NCBI RefSeq assembly: GCF_007988825.1
Contig: NZ_BJUW01000011.1
Location: 30,334-94,333 of the forward strand
Length of the DNA: 64,000 bases
From: Microbacterium aerolatum
Lineage (GTDB): Bacteria > Actinomycetota > Actinomycetes > Actinomycetales > Microbacteriaceae
Direction: 5' to 3'
The notes under the pieces were generated by a model that saw only the letters and a list, made by a program, of their open reading frames with translations, was not told the DNA's origin and made no database searches. Position numbers and translations under genes: made by a program. Of the stretch, positions 39,781-48,119 are shown piece after piece (position 1 is the stretch's first letter; the number at the start of each line of letters is the position of its first letter).

Positions 39781-40602
39781 TTGGCCGCAGACATCGAACC
39801 GACCACGACATCTGAAAAGACCCTGAAGCGCAAGCGCATCGTTGTGCCGCGCGACGCCGCTCGCAAGATGGTCAAGCCGATCCGCTCGATCGCGATCTTC
39901 GGTGCCGTCGGAGCTCTTGTCGCAGCCGTCGCGCTTCCCGCATACGCCGCTTCGTCCAGCCCGCTGGACGCGACCGCGACGCTGCAGCAGGTCGCCGCTG
40001 ACGACGCGCAGTCCCTGGTCGTGGCATCCGAGGCCACGGCCGCTCCGATGCAGCGCTCCACCTACAGCGCCACCACGCCCGAAGAGATCGAGAAGAAGAA
40101 GGCCGAAGAAGCCGCTGCCGCTGCCGCCGCCGCGGCTGCCGCTGCGGCCACAGCCTCGGCCTCGTCCCCGATCGACGTCAGCAACTACGCGATGACCGCG
40201 GCCGGCTCGGGCGAGGTCCGCTATCCGCTTCCGCAGGGTTCCTACATTCAGGGCCGCACGGTCGGCTCCGGCCACCAGGGGGCCGACATGCTCGCACCGG
40301 CCCGCACTCCGATCTACGCCGCTACGTCTGGCGTCGTGCGCGTCTCGAGCGAGAGCTACTCCGGCTACGGCGTCGGCGTCGCGATCGACGGGGTCGTCGG
40401 CGGGCAGAGCGTCTCGACCGTGTACGGCCACATGACCTACGGATCGCGACAGGTCCAGGCCGGACAGCACGTCGAAGCAGGGCAGCTCATCGGACTCGTC
40501 GGCAGTACCGGACGATCGACGGCCAACCACCTGCACTTCGAGGTGCACATCGGCGGCGGCCTGTACGAGCCGTACGCATGGCTGGCAGCCAACGCCGGCT
40601 GA
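39781..40602 (+). CDS. M23 family metallopeptidase (peptidoglycan hydrolase)
   Basis: 273 residues. Basic N-terminus, a secretion/membrane segment (about 34-56, SIAIFGAVGALVAAVALPAYA), an Ala/Lys-rich coiled linker (EEIEKKKAEEAAAAAA), then the LytM domain: GHQGADMLAP with the zinc His and Asp, and NHLHFEVHIGGG with the second metal/catalytic His pair. It cuts peptide cross-links of the cell wall. TTG start, chosen because AGGAGG is 8 nt upstream. The long leader suggests tight control. Confidence 0.9.
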   Translation: MAADIEPTTTSEKTLKRKRIVVPRDAARKMVKPIRSIAIFGAVGALVAAVALPAYAASSSPLDATATLQQVAADDAQSLVVASEATAAPMQRSTYSATTPEEIEKKKAEEAAAAAAAAAAAAATASASSPIDVSNYAMTAAGSGEVRYPLPQGSYIQGRTVGSGHQGADMLAPARTPIYAATSGVVRVSSESYSGYGVGVAIDGVVGGQSVSTVYGHMTYGSRQVQAGQHVEAGQLIGLVGSTGRSTANHLHFEVHIGGGLYEPYAWLAANAG

Positions 40603-40708
40603 CTCTTTCTCGGCATCCGACACACGCCTGAGTGTTCACCCGTCGTTTCACCATCCTTCGGCGGGATGGGCTAACCTGATCCCGTCGTCGCACGGACGGG
40701 AGAAGCCG

Positions 40709-40819
40709 ATGGAACGAACACCGGGCATCCGCACCATGGATGCACTCGGTCGTTACGTCCTTCGGCATTGCCCGCAGGGATGCACTGAGCTTGTCGTGTG
40801 CAAAAGGCGCTGTCCGTAG
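40709..40819 (+). CDS. 36-residue Cys-rich small ORF
   Basis: Encodes 36 residues: MERTPGIRTMDALGRYVLRH, then CPQGCTELVVCKRRCP. Cys21, 25, 31 and 35 form a CX3C...CX3C pattern like a metal-binding knuckle. GGGAGAA lies 5 nt upstream of the ATG, and a -10-like TAACCT (40672-40677) stands further upstream. The stop codon TAG is in the loop of the terminator at 40803-40831, so the last codons and the stem overlap. It lies in an otherwise empty gap of 318 bp (40603-40920). It may be a leader peptide or a small protein; no family is recognised. Confidence 0.4.
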   Translation: MERTPGIRTMDALGRYVLRHCPQGCTELVVCKRRCP

Positions 40820-40831
40820 GACGGCGCCTTT
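40803..40831 (+). terminator. Rho-independent terminator overlapping the small ORF
   Basis: AAAGGCGCTGTCC, loop GTA, GGACGGCGCCTTT followed by TCTTCGTTTC: a 13-bp stem with a T-rich tail. A second hairpin GCCGGGA/TCCCGGC (40885-40903) lies just before the HNH gene's ribosome site. Confidence 0.85.
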
Positions 40832-40920
40832 CTTCGTTTCTGCGTATCGTCTGTCGTCTGCGCGGCGTCGTGTGAGTCGAGAGTGCCGGGAAGCCGTCCC
40901 GGCGGATCGAGAGGATGACG

Positions 40921-41418
40921 ATGCGCACACTTGTTCTGAACGCCGGGTACGAGCCGCTCGCGGTGGTGTCCTTCAAACGAGCTCTGGTGCTCGTGATGAA
41001 CGACAAGGCCACCGTGGTCGAACGCGTGGAGGGCGATCCGGTCTGGGCAGCAGCCGGGGCCTTCGACCGTCCTGCCGTCATCATCCTGTCGAGATACGTC
41101 CGCGTGCCGATGAGCAGACGCGTACCCGTCACCAGGCGCGGGGTGCTGCGCCGGGACAACCACCGCTGCGGATACTGCGGCAAAGCGGCATCCACGATCG
41201 ATCACGTGCTGCCTCGCTCGCGTGGGGGAGCGGACTCGTGGGAGAACCTCGTGGCCTGCTGCCTGCGATGCAACAACGTCAAGAGCAACCGGACCCCGCA
41301 GGAGATGCGCTGGGAGCTGCGGTTCATTCCGCGTCCGCCGCACGGCGGCAGCTGGACTGTACGAGGCACCGAACGCAGCGACCCCTGCTGGGAGCCGTAC
41401 CTCGCCCTGGCGGCGTGA
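40921..41418 (+). CDS. HNH endonuclease family protein
   Basis: 165 residues. N-terminal MRTLVLNAGYEPLAVVSFKR is typical of the actinobacterial McrA-like family; the HNH zinc-finger core is RRDNHRCGYCGKAASTIDHV, then LPRSRGGADSWENLVACCLR, with the CxxC pairs and the catalytic His. GAGAGG lies 6 nt before this ATG; another in-frame ATG at 40915 is less likely. Role unknown; such genes are often single and stable chromosomal residents. Confidence 0.88.
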   Translation: MRTLVLNAGYEPLAVVSFKRALVLVMNDKATVVERVEGDPVWAAAGAFDRPAVIILSRYVRVPMSRRVPVTRRGVLRRDNHRCGYCGKAASTIDHVLPRSRGGADSWENLVACCLRCNNVKSNRTPQEMRWELRFIPRPPHGGSWTVRGTERSDPCWEPYLALAA

Positions 41419-41440
41419 CGACCAGGGCAGAATGGTCCGC

Positions 41441-42016
41441 ATGACCAGGGGTCTCATCGTGATCGACATGCAGCGCGGCTTCGACGACCTCGATTTCTGG
41501 GGGCCGACGTCCAACCCGGACTGCGAGGAGAACGTCGCACGTCTCATCGGCGAGTGGCAGCGCACTGGCGAGCCGATCGTCATCGTGCGGCACGATTCGG
41601 AGTCGCTTGCCTCTCCGTTGCACCCGGAGAATCCAGGCAACGCGCTGGTGGATGCCGTCGCCGCTGCGGATCCGGCGCTGTTCGTCGTCAAGAGCGTCAA
41701 CTCCGCGTTCTACGGATCGCCGGATCTGGGCGGGTGGCTCAGGGCGGAGTCGATCGACGAGCTCGTGATCTGCGGCATCCAGACGAACATGTGCGTGGAG
41801 ACGACGGCTCGGATGGCGGGAAACCTGGGCTTCTCGACGACGGTGGTGCTGGATGCCACGCGTACGTTCGATCTGTCCGGCGAAGTGGTCGGGGTCGGTG
41901 TGGTGCAACGTACGGCAGAGGAGCTGATGGCGAACACTGCGCTCGTGCTGCAGGAGGGCGGATTCGCGAAGATCGCCGCGACCTCCGACGTCATCGGGGC
42001 CGACGCGCCTGGGTAG
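41441..42016 (+). CDS. isochorismatase-family cysteine hydrolase
   Basis: 191 residues. The catalytic triad of the family is visible: Asp in LIVIDMQRGFDD, Lys in FVVKSVNSAFYGSPD, and Cys in ICGIQTNMCVETTARMA. Family members hydrolyse isochorismate, nicotinamide, carbamoyl compounds or similar; the substrate cannot be told. It ends 14 nt before the tRNA-Arg gene. Confidence 0.88.
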   Translation: MTRGLIVIDMQRGFDDLDFWGPTSNPDCEENVARLIGEWQRTGEPIVIVRHDSESLASPLHPENPGNALVDAVAAADPALFVVKSVNSAFYGSPDLGGWLRAESIDELVICGIQTNMCVETTARMAGNLGFSTTVVLDATRTFDLSGEVVGVGVVQRTAEELMANTALVLQEGGFAKIAATSDVIGADAPG

Positions 42017-42029
42017 ACTGGTCGGGCCA

Positions 42030-42101
42030 GCCTCTGTAGCTCAATGGAAGAGCAGTTGCGTCCTAAGCAAACGGTTGGGGGTTCGAGTCCCTCCAGGGGC
42101 A
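42030..42101 (+). tRNA. tRNA-Arg (anticodon CCT)
   Basis: 72 nt without encoded CCA. Acceptor GCCTCTG/CAGGGGC, D-arm GCTC/GAGC, anticodon loop GTCCTAA (anticodon CCT), T-arm GGGGG TTCGAGT CCCTC. A TAGACT -10-like element (42013-42018) precedes it. Confidence 0.95.
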
Positions 42102-42184
42102 CCTTCGATCCTGCCTGCGGACCAGGTTCCGAGAATCCACATAAGCACTGTTCCGGCGATCACCCTCTGTGGGAGGATCATGCC

Positions 42185-43129
42185 GTGGCCATTCGTGTGA
42201 ATGCTGACAACTTCGTCCGTGCCGAGACGGATCGGATGTTCCATGACCTGCAGGAAAGTGCGGGCGGGATCAACCAGTTCCTGCATAATCGCGAACCAGC
42301 AGCGATCGACAGGCAGACCGTTATCCGGTTGAACCGCGACACCCTCTACAGCTTTGCCGTCGTCGACGTGGGTGGTGACACCACCCTTTCGCTTCCGGAC
42401 CCGGGCGAGCGGTACCTGTCGGCGATGGTCGTCAACGAAGACCACTTCGTTGAGGCGGTCTTCCACAGTCCCGGCGCACATGACCTTCGTGCCGACGAAC
42501 TGGGGAGTCGGTACGTGCTCGTCGCCGTTCGGATCCTCGTCGACCCCGCCGACACGGAAGACATCGCGGACGTGGTGGCGCTTCAGGACCAGATCACGCT
42601 GACGAGCCGTTCGGCGGTGCCCTTCGAGCATCCGGAGTACGACACCGCGTCCTTCGATGAGACCCGTGACGCGTTGTTGTCCCTTGCCCGCAACTTGACC
42701 GGCTTTGATCGCATGTTCGGAACGAAGGACGATGTTCATCCCGTGCGGCATCTCATCGGGACGGCGGCCGGGTGGGGCGGCCTGCCGACGAGCGAGGCCG
42801 CTTATGTCGGCGTCGATCCTCACCTGCCCGTCGGGCAGTACGAACTCACCGTGGCCGATGTCCCCGTCGACGGATTTTGGTCCGTCTCGGTCTATAACGC
42901 GAAGGGCTTCTTCGAACCGAACGCCCGAGACGCCTATACCGTCAACAACATCACCGCAGTCAAGAACGCTGACGGATCGACGACGGTCCGTTTCGGCGAC
43001 TATCCGGCGGATACGCCCAACGCGATCCCGATCACGGAAGGGTGGAACTACCTCGTCAGGCTCTACCGTCCGCGCCCCGAGATCACGAACGGCAGTTGGG
43101 AGTTCCCCCGGATCGACGCGCTGAGCTGA
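42185..43129 (+). CDS. DUF1254/DUF1214 domain protein
   Basis: 314 residues. N-terminal part NADNFVRAETDRMFHDLQES and NRDTLYSFAVVDV (DUF1254-like); C-terminal DUF1214 part with GFWSVSVYNAKGFFEPNA, IPITEGWNYLVRLYRPRPEI and WEFPRI. These proteins are common in bacteria, sometimes secreted; function unknown. The GTG start has GGGAGGA 7 nt upstream. First gene after tRNA-Arg; no integrase is seen. Confidence 0.85.
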   Translation: MAIRVNADNFVRAETDRMFHDLQESAGGINQFLHNREPAAIDRQTVIRLNRDTLYSFAVVDVGGDTTLSLPDPGERYLSAMVVNEDHFVEAVFHSPGAHDLRADELGSRYVLVAVRILVDPADTEDIADVVALQDQITLTSRSAVPFEHPEYDTASFDETRDALLSLARNLTGFDRMFGTKDDVHPVRHLIGTAAGWGGLPTSEAAYVGVDPHLPVGQYELTVADVPVDGFWSVSVYNAKGFFEPNARDAYTVNNITAVKNADGSTTVRFGDYPADTPNAIPITEGWNYLVRLYRPRPEITNGSWEFPRIDALS

Positions 43130-43178
43130 CACGCCCCGGCTCCTTGCCCGCAGCCGGCCGCTGCCACAGGATGAGCAC

Positions 43179-43829
43179 GTGACTTCCTACGTGCGCCCCT
43201 CGATCGACGTGCCGGTGTTTCGTGATGTCGATGGTCAGGTCATCGACTACGGCAGCAGGTGGAACGGGTCGCCACCGGAAGACACCTACTCGGTTGGCAC
43301 TCATCCAGAACGCTTCGCGCCGCTTCACCTCATCGCCGACACGCTCATCACCCACCTGCGCGAGACCTACGACGTTGAAGTCACCGAAAGAGTTGAGGTG
43401 GCAGCCGATCTGATCCACCCCGCGTACCACGACGTGGTGCGCGCCGTACGGATACAGCCGAACGATCAGACGCGCGCATCGCTGACACTCGTCCTCACCG
43501 CCTACCCCGGCGTCTACATGCACGCGGGCCTGCTCCACGACTTCCACTACCCCGTCTGCGGCTGCGACGCCTGCGACTCGACTTGGGAGGGGGAAGCCGA
43601 TGATCTCGAGCGGCAGGTGCTCGCCGTCGTCACCGGCAACTACCGCGAGCGCATCGAACGCGGTCGCCATCCATGGGTCGACTACGTGTTCACTCATCCC
43701 GATGGCGCGAGCTCGGGACGATCTCGCGCCCAGGACCTGCCGGCGGATCGCCTCAAAGCCGCGAGATCCATCCTCGGCGACCTCTCCGACGGATGGACTG
43801 CCTGGCCGCGTTCGGCTTCGGTCTCGTGA
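43179..43829 (+). CDS. uncharacterised protein (DUF6226-like)
   Basis: 216 residues with a GTG start. The pattern YVRPSIDVPVFRDVDGQVID and FAPLHLIADTLITHL resembles a small actinobacterial family labelled DUF6226, but I am not sure of the number. A cysteine cluster CGCDACD near residue 128 and HPWVDYVF are visible. No catalytic function can be assigned. Acidic, soluble. Confidence 0.65.
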   Translation: MTSYVRPSIDVPVFRDVDGQVIDYGSRWNGSPPEDTYSVGTHPERFAPLHLIADTLITHLRETYDVEVTERVEVAADLIHPAYHDVVRAVRIQPNDQTRASLTLVLTAYPGVYMHAGLLHDFHYPVCGCDACDSTWEGEADDLERQVLAVVTGNYRERIERGRHPWVDYVFTHPDGASSGRSRAQDLPADRLKAARSILGDLSDGWTAWPRSASVS

Positions 43830-43856
43830 TCACTCGCACAGGCACGCCACGTTCGA

Positions 43857-45419
43857 TCAGAACGGCCAGATGAGCGGCACGAAGAGCACCGAGACTGCCA
43901 GGTAGAGCACGGCGAGCGGGAGCCCGAGCTTCCAGTAGTCCCCGAAGCGGTAGCCCGCCGGCTCCATGATCATCATGTTCGCCGGAGTCGCGATCGGAGT
44001 GAAGAGCGCAGCGGCCCCCGTCACGGTGAGGGCCATGAGGAACGGCAGAGCCGAGACATGCAGGTCGGCGGCGAGAGCGAGGGCGACCGGGATCATGATG
44101 AGCACGGTCGCGGTGTTGCTGATGAGCTGACCGAGGATCAGCGTGATGACGCAGATGAGCAGCAGCGCGAGGTGCGGGCCGGCGCCTCCCAGCATCCTGA
44201 GCAGCCCGTCGGCGAGCAGGTCGGCCGCTCCCGTGCTCGTGAACGCGGTGGACAGCGGGATCATGCCCGCCACGAGCACCACGGTCGTCCACGAGATCGC
44301 CCGGTAGGTCTCCCTGACGTTCAGAACCCGGGTGAGAACGACGGCGAGTCCTGCCAGGAGTGCGGCGACCGCGGGCGGGACGACGCCCGTCGCCAGCAGA
44401 ATCACCATCGCGGCCAGGATGACGATGGTCCGGCGTGCACCGCGCCCGAGCGGGACGGTGCGACGCAGTTCGTCCGGCGTGTCCACGACGATCACGTCCG
44501 GCCCCGACGTGTGCCTTCTGAGGTCCTCCCAGCTCCCGCTCAACAGGAGCTGATCGCCCGCCTCGAGCGTGGTCGACCGGCCCCGCAGGATCTCCCCGCC
44601 CCGACGGGCGGCGACGATGACGAGGTCACCGCTGGGGGAGACCATCCCGGGGAAGACATGCGTGCCGATCAAAGACGATCGTGGGGCGACGAGGACTTCG
44701 GTCACCCCGTTCGCCGTTCCGACGAGGGGAACCTCGCCCGTCGCGAGGTCGTAGTGCTTCTTGAGCAACTGCGCGTGGCCGCTCAGATCCGGGGCGAGAG
44801 CGCTCGGCACCCGCTCCGGGACGAGCCGGTTGCCGAAGAGCATCACGATCAGCAGAGTTCCGACCACGAGCGGAACACCGACGATCGTGAACTCGAAGAA
44901 CCCGAACGGTCGCCCTGCCGCATCGTTCGCCGCCTCCGAGACGATGATGTTGACCGGCGTTCCCGTCAGGGCGAGCATCGAACCCGCATGGGCGGCGAAC
45001 GCGAGCGGAAGCAGCAGTCGCGAAGGCGCGATGCCGCTCCGAACCGCGACCACGACCACCAGCGGGATGAGCGCCGCCACGGATCCGTTGACGCTGATGA
45101 GAGCGGTGAGCGCGGCGACGAGCAACATGATCATGATCAGCAGCCGACGCGGTGACGGCCCCGCCCGACCGATGACCTGGTGCGCCGCCCATGTCGTCAC
45201 TCCCGTTGCATCGAGCGCCTCGCTCACGACGAACAGCGCTGCGATGAACAGCACCGTCGGGTCGCCGAAACCGGCGAGCGCATCGACCAGATCGAGCACG
45301 CCTGTCGCCCAGAGCGCGATCGCGACGCCGATCGCCACCGCTCCCAGTGGCACACGGTTGCTCAGGAAGGCGATCACTGCGAGCGCGAGGATGCCCAGCG
45401 TCGCAGCGATCGGATCCAT
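43857..45419 (-). CDS. SLC13/DASS-family permease with an internal RCK-C domain
   Basis: 520 residues with about 11 membrane helices. Characteristic LTGTPVNIIVSE near residue 155 and the mirrored FTPIATPANMMIMEP near 475 are the sodium/substrate loops of the divalent-anion symporter family. Between the halves is a soluble TrkA-C-like domain (VTEVLVAPRSSLIGTHVFPG, LEAGDQLLLSG). Likely imports dicarboxylate, sulfate or a similar anion. It follows a YfcC remnant on the same strand. Confidence 0.88.
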   Translation of the reverse strand: MDPIAATLGILALAVIAFLSNRVPLGAVAIGVAIALWATGVLDLVDALAGFGDPTVLFIAALFVVSEALDATGVTTWAAHQVIGRAGPSPRRLLIMIMLLVAALTALISVNGSVAALIPLVVVVAVRSGIAPSRLLLPLAFAAHAGSMLALTGTPVNIIVSEAANDAAGRPFGFFEFTIVGVPLVVGTLLIVMLFGNRLVPERVPSALAPDLSGHAQLLKKHYDLATGEVPLVGTANGVTEVLVAPRSSLIGTHVFPGMVSPSGDLVIVAARRGGEILRGRSTTLEAGDQLLLSGSWEDLRRHTSGPDVIVVDTPDELRRTVPLGRGARRTIVILAAMVILLATGVVPPAVAALLAGLAVVLTRVLNVRETYRAISWTTVVLVAGMIPLSTAFTSTGAADLLADGLLRMLGGAGPHLALLLICVITLILGQLISNTATVLIMIPVALALAADLHVSALPFLMALTVTGAAALFTPIATPANMMIMEPAGYRFGDYWKLGLPLAVLYLAVSVLFVPLIWPF

Positions 45420-45446
45420 ATGCGTGCCTTCTGCCTGTGTCAGCGC

Positions 45447-46282
45447 TCAGAAGAGCGCGGCGACCACGAGGATGACGATCGTGACTCCGGCCAGGATGCC
45501 CATCAGTGGCAGCACGAAGCGCCCGTACTTGTTGTAGCCGACGCCGGCGAGTGCGATGCCTCCCATCAGGACGGCGTTCGTTGGGATGATCATCCGCATC
45601 CACCCGGCTCCCGTCGCCCACGAGGTGATGACGAGGTCGTGCCCGACGCCGGCGAGATCTCCCAGCGGAGCGAGCAGCGGCATCGCGAGCGCCGCGTGCC
45701 CGGATGACGAGGGCACGAGCGCTGCGAGACCGGCGTTGACGACGAACACGAGGCCCGCGAACACCCCCTCGGACGCGCCGACGACGGCGTTCTCCATCGC
45801 GTTGAGCAGCGTGTCGATCGTGTCGGTGTTGTTGAGGATGACCGTCACGCCGCGTGCGAGCATGACGACGATGGCAGGGCCGATGAAGTCGCCGGCACCC
45901 TTGGCGATGGCCTGGCTGATGCCCTTCTCGCCGAGCCCGCCGACCAGTCCGACGAGGATCGTGCCGATGATGAACAGCGCTGTCAGCTCGGGGAACCACC
46001 AGCCCAGCTCCCACGCGAAGGGGTAGTCCTGCTCGACGGGCAGCACGCTCGACCACGGGATCACCGAGAAGATCATGACGAGGAACACGAGCGCGGTCAC
46101 CACGAGCGTCCACTTCTGCCGCGTGGTGAGCGGTTCCGGGGTCGTGGGGCCCTCCACCCCATCCGTCTCACGCTCGAGGATGGAGCGGGACGGGTCGGCC
46201 TTGACGCGCTCCGCGTAGCGGATCACGTACAGGATGGTGATGGCGGTGAGCACGACCCAGAGGATGACGCGCAGCACGATGC
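45447..46282 (-). pseudogene. YfcC/DcuC-type C4-dicarboxylate carrier, N-terminal half deleted
   Basis: The 276 residues from 46277 match only the second half of the YfcC family: FPELTALFIIGTILVGLVGG, NNTDTIDTLLNAMENAVV and AALVPSSSGHAALAMPL. The family is about 480 residues, so roughly 200 N-terminal residues are missing. The open frame starts at a GTG within the sequence with no ribosome site. Upstream the sequence passes directly into a different transporter, an SLC13 N-terminus, in another frame. A truncated protein could still be made, but it would lack half its helices. Confidence 0.75.
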
Positions 46283-46534
46283 CGACAGCCAGTCGCCGAG
46301 CCGGAACGTCACTCCCGTCCGCGACAGCCCCTCACCGATCACGAAGAGCGCCGCGATGAGAACGACGTTCGGATCGGCGAAGCCGGCAAGGGTCTCCGGC
46401 ACCGTCAGCACGCTGATCAGCGGCAGTGCGACGATCACCAGCAGCGCGACGGCATCCATGCGAGGCCGCCCGATGGCGAACAGCGCGATCGTCACCGCCA
46501 ACAGCACCAGGACCACGATCAGGTCCACGCTCAT
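46283..46534 (-). pseudogene. SLC13-type permease, N-terminal fragment only
   Basis: Starts well (GGAGGT 5 nt before the ATG at 46534) and codes for about 83 residues of an SLC13 permease: [55 protein letters not shown]. The homology stops at about 46286, where the YfcC sequence begins out of frame; reading through gives a short unrelated tail. It is a paralogue of the intact SLC13 gene at 43857-45419 (compare FGDPTVLFIAALFVVSEAL there). Confidence 0.75.
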
Positions 46535-46693
46535 CAGAACCTCCACCTCGACCGGCATACGGCGGGCAACTGTGCGCAGCATGCTATCGCGATGCGATCG
46601 CGCTGTGTTCTGGTGACCGGCGCCCGTACTCCCTGGCCCTCGCATCGCGCAAGCCCCTCCGCGCGGCACGTGCGCACCTCATAGCCTGCTCTC

Positions 46694-46966
46694 ATGGGCC
46701 GGGACGACGATCACACCAGCACATACGTCGAGATCGACGGCAGAGAGTACCTTTTGGGGCACGATCAAGACCGAGGCGACGTCATGTCGCGGATCGCGGA
46801 AGCGGCGCGATCCGAGCCCGCTTTCGTCGACCTCTCCGATGGTGGCCGCCGAGTCTCCGTCCTCGTCTCGCACCAGTCGAGGGTCGTCATCACGGTACGG
46901 CACGACTCGGCGGTACATGCCGAGCACGATCCTCTGGATGCTTCGATCGCCGACTGGGACCTCTAG
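46694..46966 (+). CDS. small hypothetical protein
   Basis: 90 residues, no recognised family. STYVEIDGREYLLGHDQDRGD, then a stretch with alternating hydrophobic residues (SVLVSHQSRVVITVRHDS) suggesting a small beta-rich domain. TAGCCT, 6 nt and then ATG fit a leaderless start. Its stop codon shares CTAG with the stop of the convergent hydrolase gene. Confidence 0.6.
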   Translation: MGRDDDHTSTYVEIDGREYLLGHDQDRGDVMSRIAEAARSEPAFVDLSDGGRRVSVLVSHQSRVVITVRHDSAVHAEHDPLDASIADWDL

Positions 46967-47859
46967 CTGGACGAAGAAGCGCTCGTCTCACCACTGATGA
47001 ACCCGCCCACAGCCGCGGCGACCGCGGGAGCGGCTTCTTCAGCCATGTGGTGGCCGCTGTCGATTCCGAAACCGGTGACGGAGTGCGCCCAGTCGCTCCA
47101 GATCATCAGCGGATCGCCGTAGAGCGATTCCAGATCATCCCGGAGGGACCAGAGAATCAGCACTGGCGACTCGATCTTCCGTCCCATGCGGCGATCCGCC
47201 TCCTCGTGGTCCCGATCGATGCTCAGCCCGGCCCGGTAGTCCTCTAGCATCGACCGCACCACGCTCGGCGTGCGCACGGCATCCATGAGTTCGGCGTGGT
47301 TCTCGGCGCCCATCGTCGCCGCGTCGGCCTTGGGCCGGTACCACCCCTCCGGATCGGCGTTGATCACCCGTTCAGGGATCTCCGGCTGCGCGAAGAAGAA
47401 CCAGTGCCACCATGCCGTGGCGAAGCGGGCGTCGACGCGTCGAAGATGCTCGCTGATCGGGATGCAGTCCATCAGGACGAGCCGGTCCACGGACGCGGGC
47501 TGGTCGAGAGCAAGCCGCAGGGCGACGTAGCTTCCGCGATCATGGCCGACGAGGTGGAACCGCTCGTGGCCGAGATGGCGGGCGACAGCCAGGATGTCGT
47601 CCGCCATCTCGCGCTTGGACTGCTGGGAATGATCGTCTCGCGGCGATGGGCCGATCGACCTGCCGTATCCGCGCAGATCCGGGCAGATCACCTGATATCC
47701 CCGATCGACGAGGAGCGGCGCGACGCGGTGCCATGTCGCGGACGTGCGAGGGTGCCCGTGCAACAGCACCACCGGTGCACCCGCACCTTTGTGCCGCACG
47801 AAGATCTGCGCCGTGCCGGTGTCGACGACTGTCGTGGAGAACCCGTCGAACACGGTCAC
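46963..47859 (-). CDS. alpha/beta hydrolase, haloacetate dehalogenase-like
   Basis: 298 residues. LLHGHPRTSATWHRVAPLL, PDLRGYGRSIGPS, nucleophile elbow LVGHDRGSYVALRLA with Asp, and FATAWWHWFFFAQPEIPERVI, the double-Trp substrate loop of fluoroacetate dehalogenases. The catalytic His is in GIDSGHHMAEEAP. It may hydrolyse haloacids or another small substrate; this is not proven. GTG start 4 nt after the stop of the small acidic ORF, so they are co-transcribed. Confidence 0.88.
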   Translation of the reverse strand: MTVFDGFSTTVVDTGTAQIFVRHKGAGAPVVLLHGHPRTSATWHRVAPLLVDRGYQVICPDLRGYGRSIGPSPRDDHSQQSKREMADDILAVARHLGHERFHLVGHDRGSYVALRLALDQPASVDRLVLMDCIPISEHLRRVDARFATAWWHWFFFAQPEIPERVINADPEGWYRPKADAATMGAENHAELMDAVRTPSVVRSMLEDYRAGLSIDRDHEEADRRMGRKIESPVLILWSLRDDLESLYGDPLMIWSDWAHSVTGFGIDSGHHMAEEAAPAVAAAVGGFISGETSASSSS

Positions 47860-47862
47860 CCG

Positions 47863-48093
47863 CTACTCGGGATCGGCTACGGCATCCGGTTCGACCTGCG
47901 GGCGTCCGATGATGCCGATGCCGACCGCCTCGTGACTGGGCTCTGGCTCCTCCCGCGACGGTGCCTTCGGCTCCTCGCCCGGATCCTTCTCGGTGCTCGG
48001 CTCCTTCATCTCCTCGGCATCCGGCATCTGCTCGGCATCGGGAGGCGTCGGCTCGTCCGGGCTCTGATCGGTGGTCTCTGCCGAATCACTCAT
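47863..48093 (-). CDS. small acidic disordered protein
   Basis: 76 residues made mostly of Glu, Asp, Pro and Ser (MSDSAETTDQSPDEPTPPDA), hence intrinsically disordered. GAAAGGAACAG precedes the ATG. It lies between the zinc alcohol dehydrogenase and the hydrolase on the same strand. No function can be assigned. Confidence 0.55.
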   Translation of the reverse strand: MSDSAETTDQSPDEPTPPDAEQMPDAEEMKEPSTEKDPGEEPKAPSREEPEPSHEAVGIGIIGRPQVEPDAVADPE

Positions 48094-48119
48094 GGTCTGT
48101 TCCTTTCGTCGAGCGGCGA

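Noticed and set aside
40740..41444. 234-codon + strand frame across the small ORF and HNH gene
   Set aside because: Arg/Ser-rich shadow; it crosses the intrinsic terminator and overlaps the well-supported HNH endonuclease in another frame.
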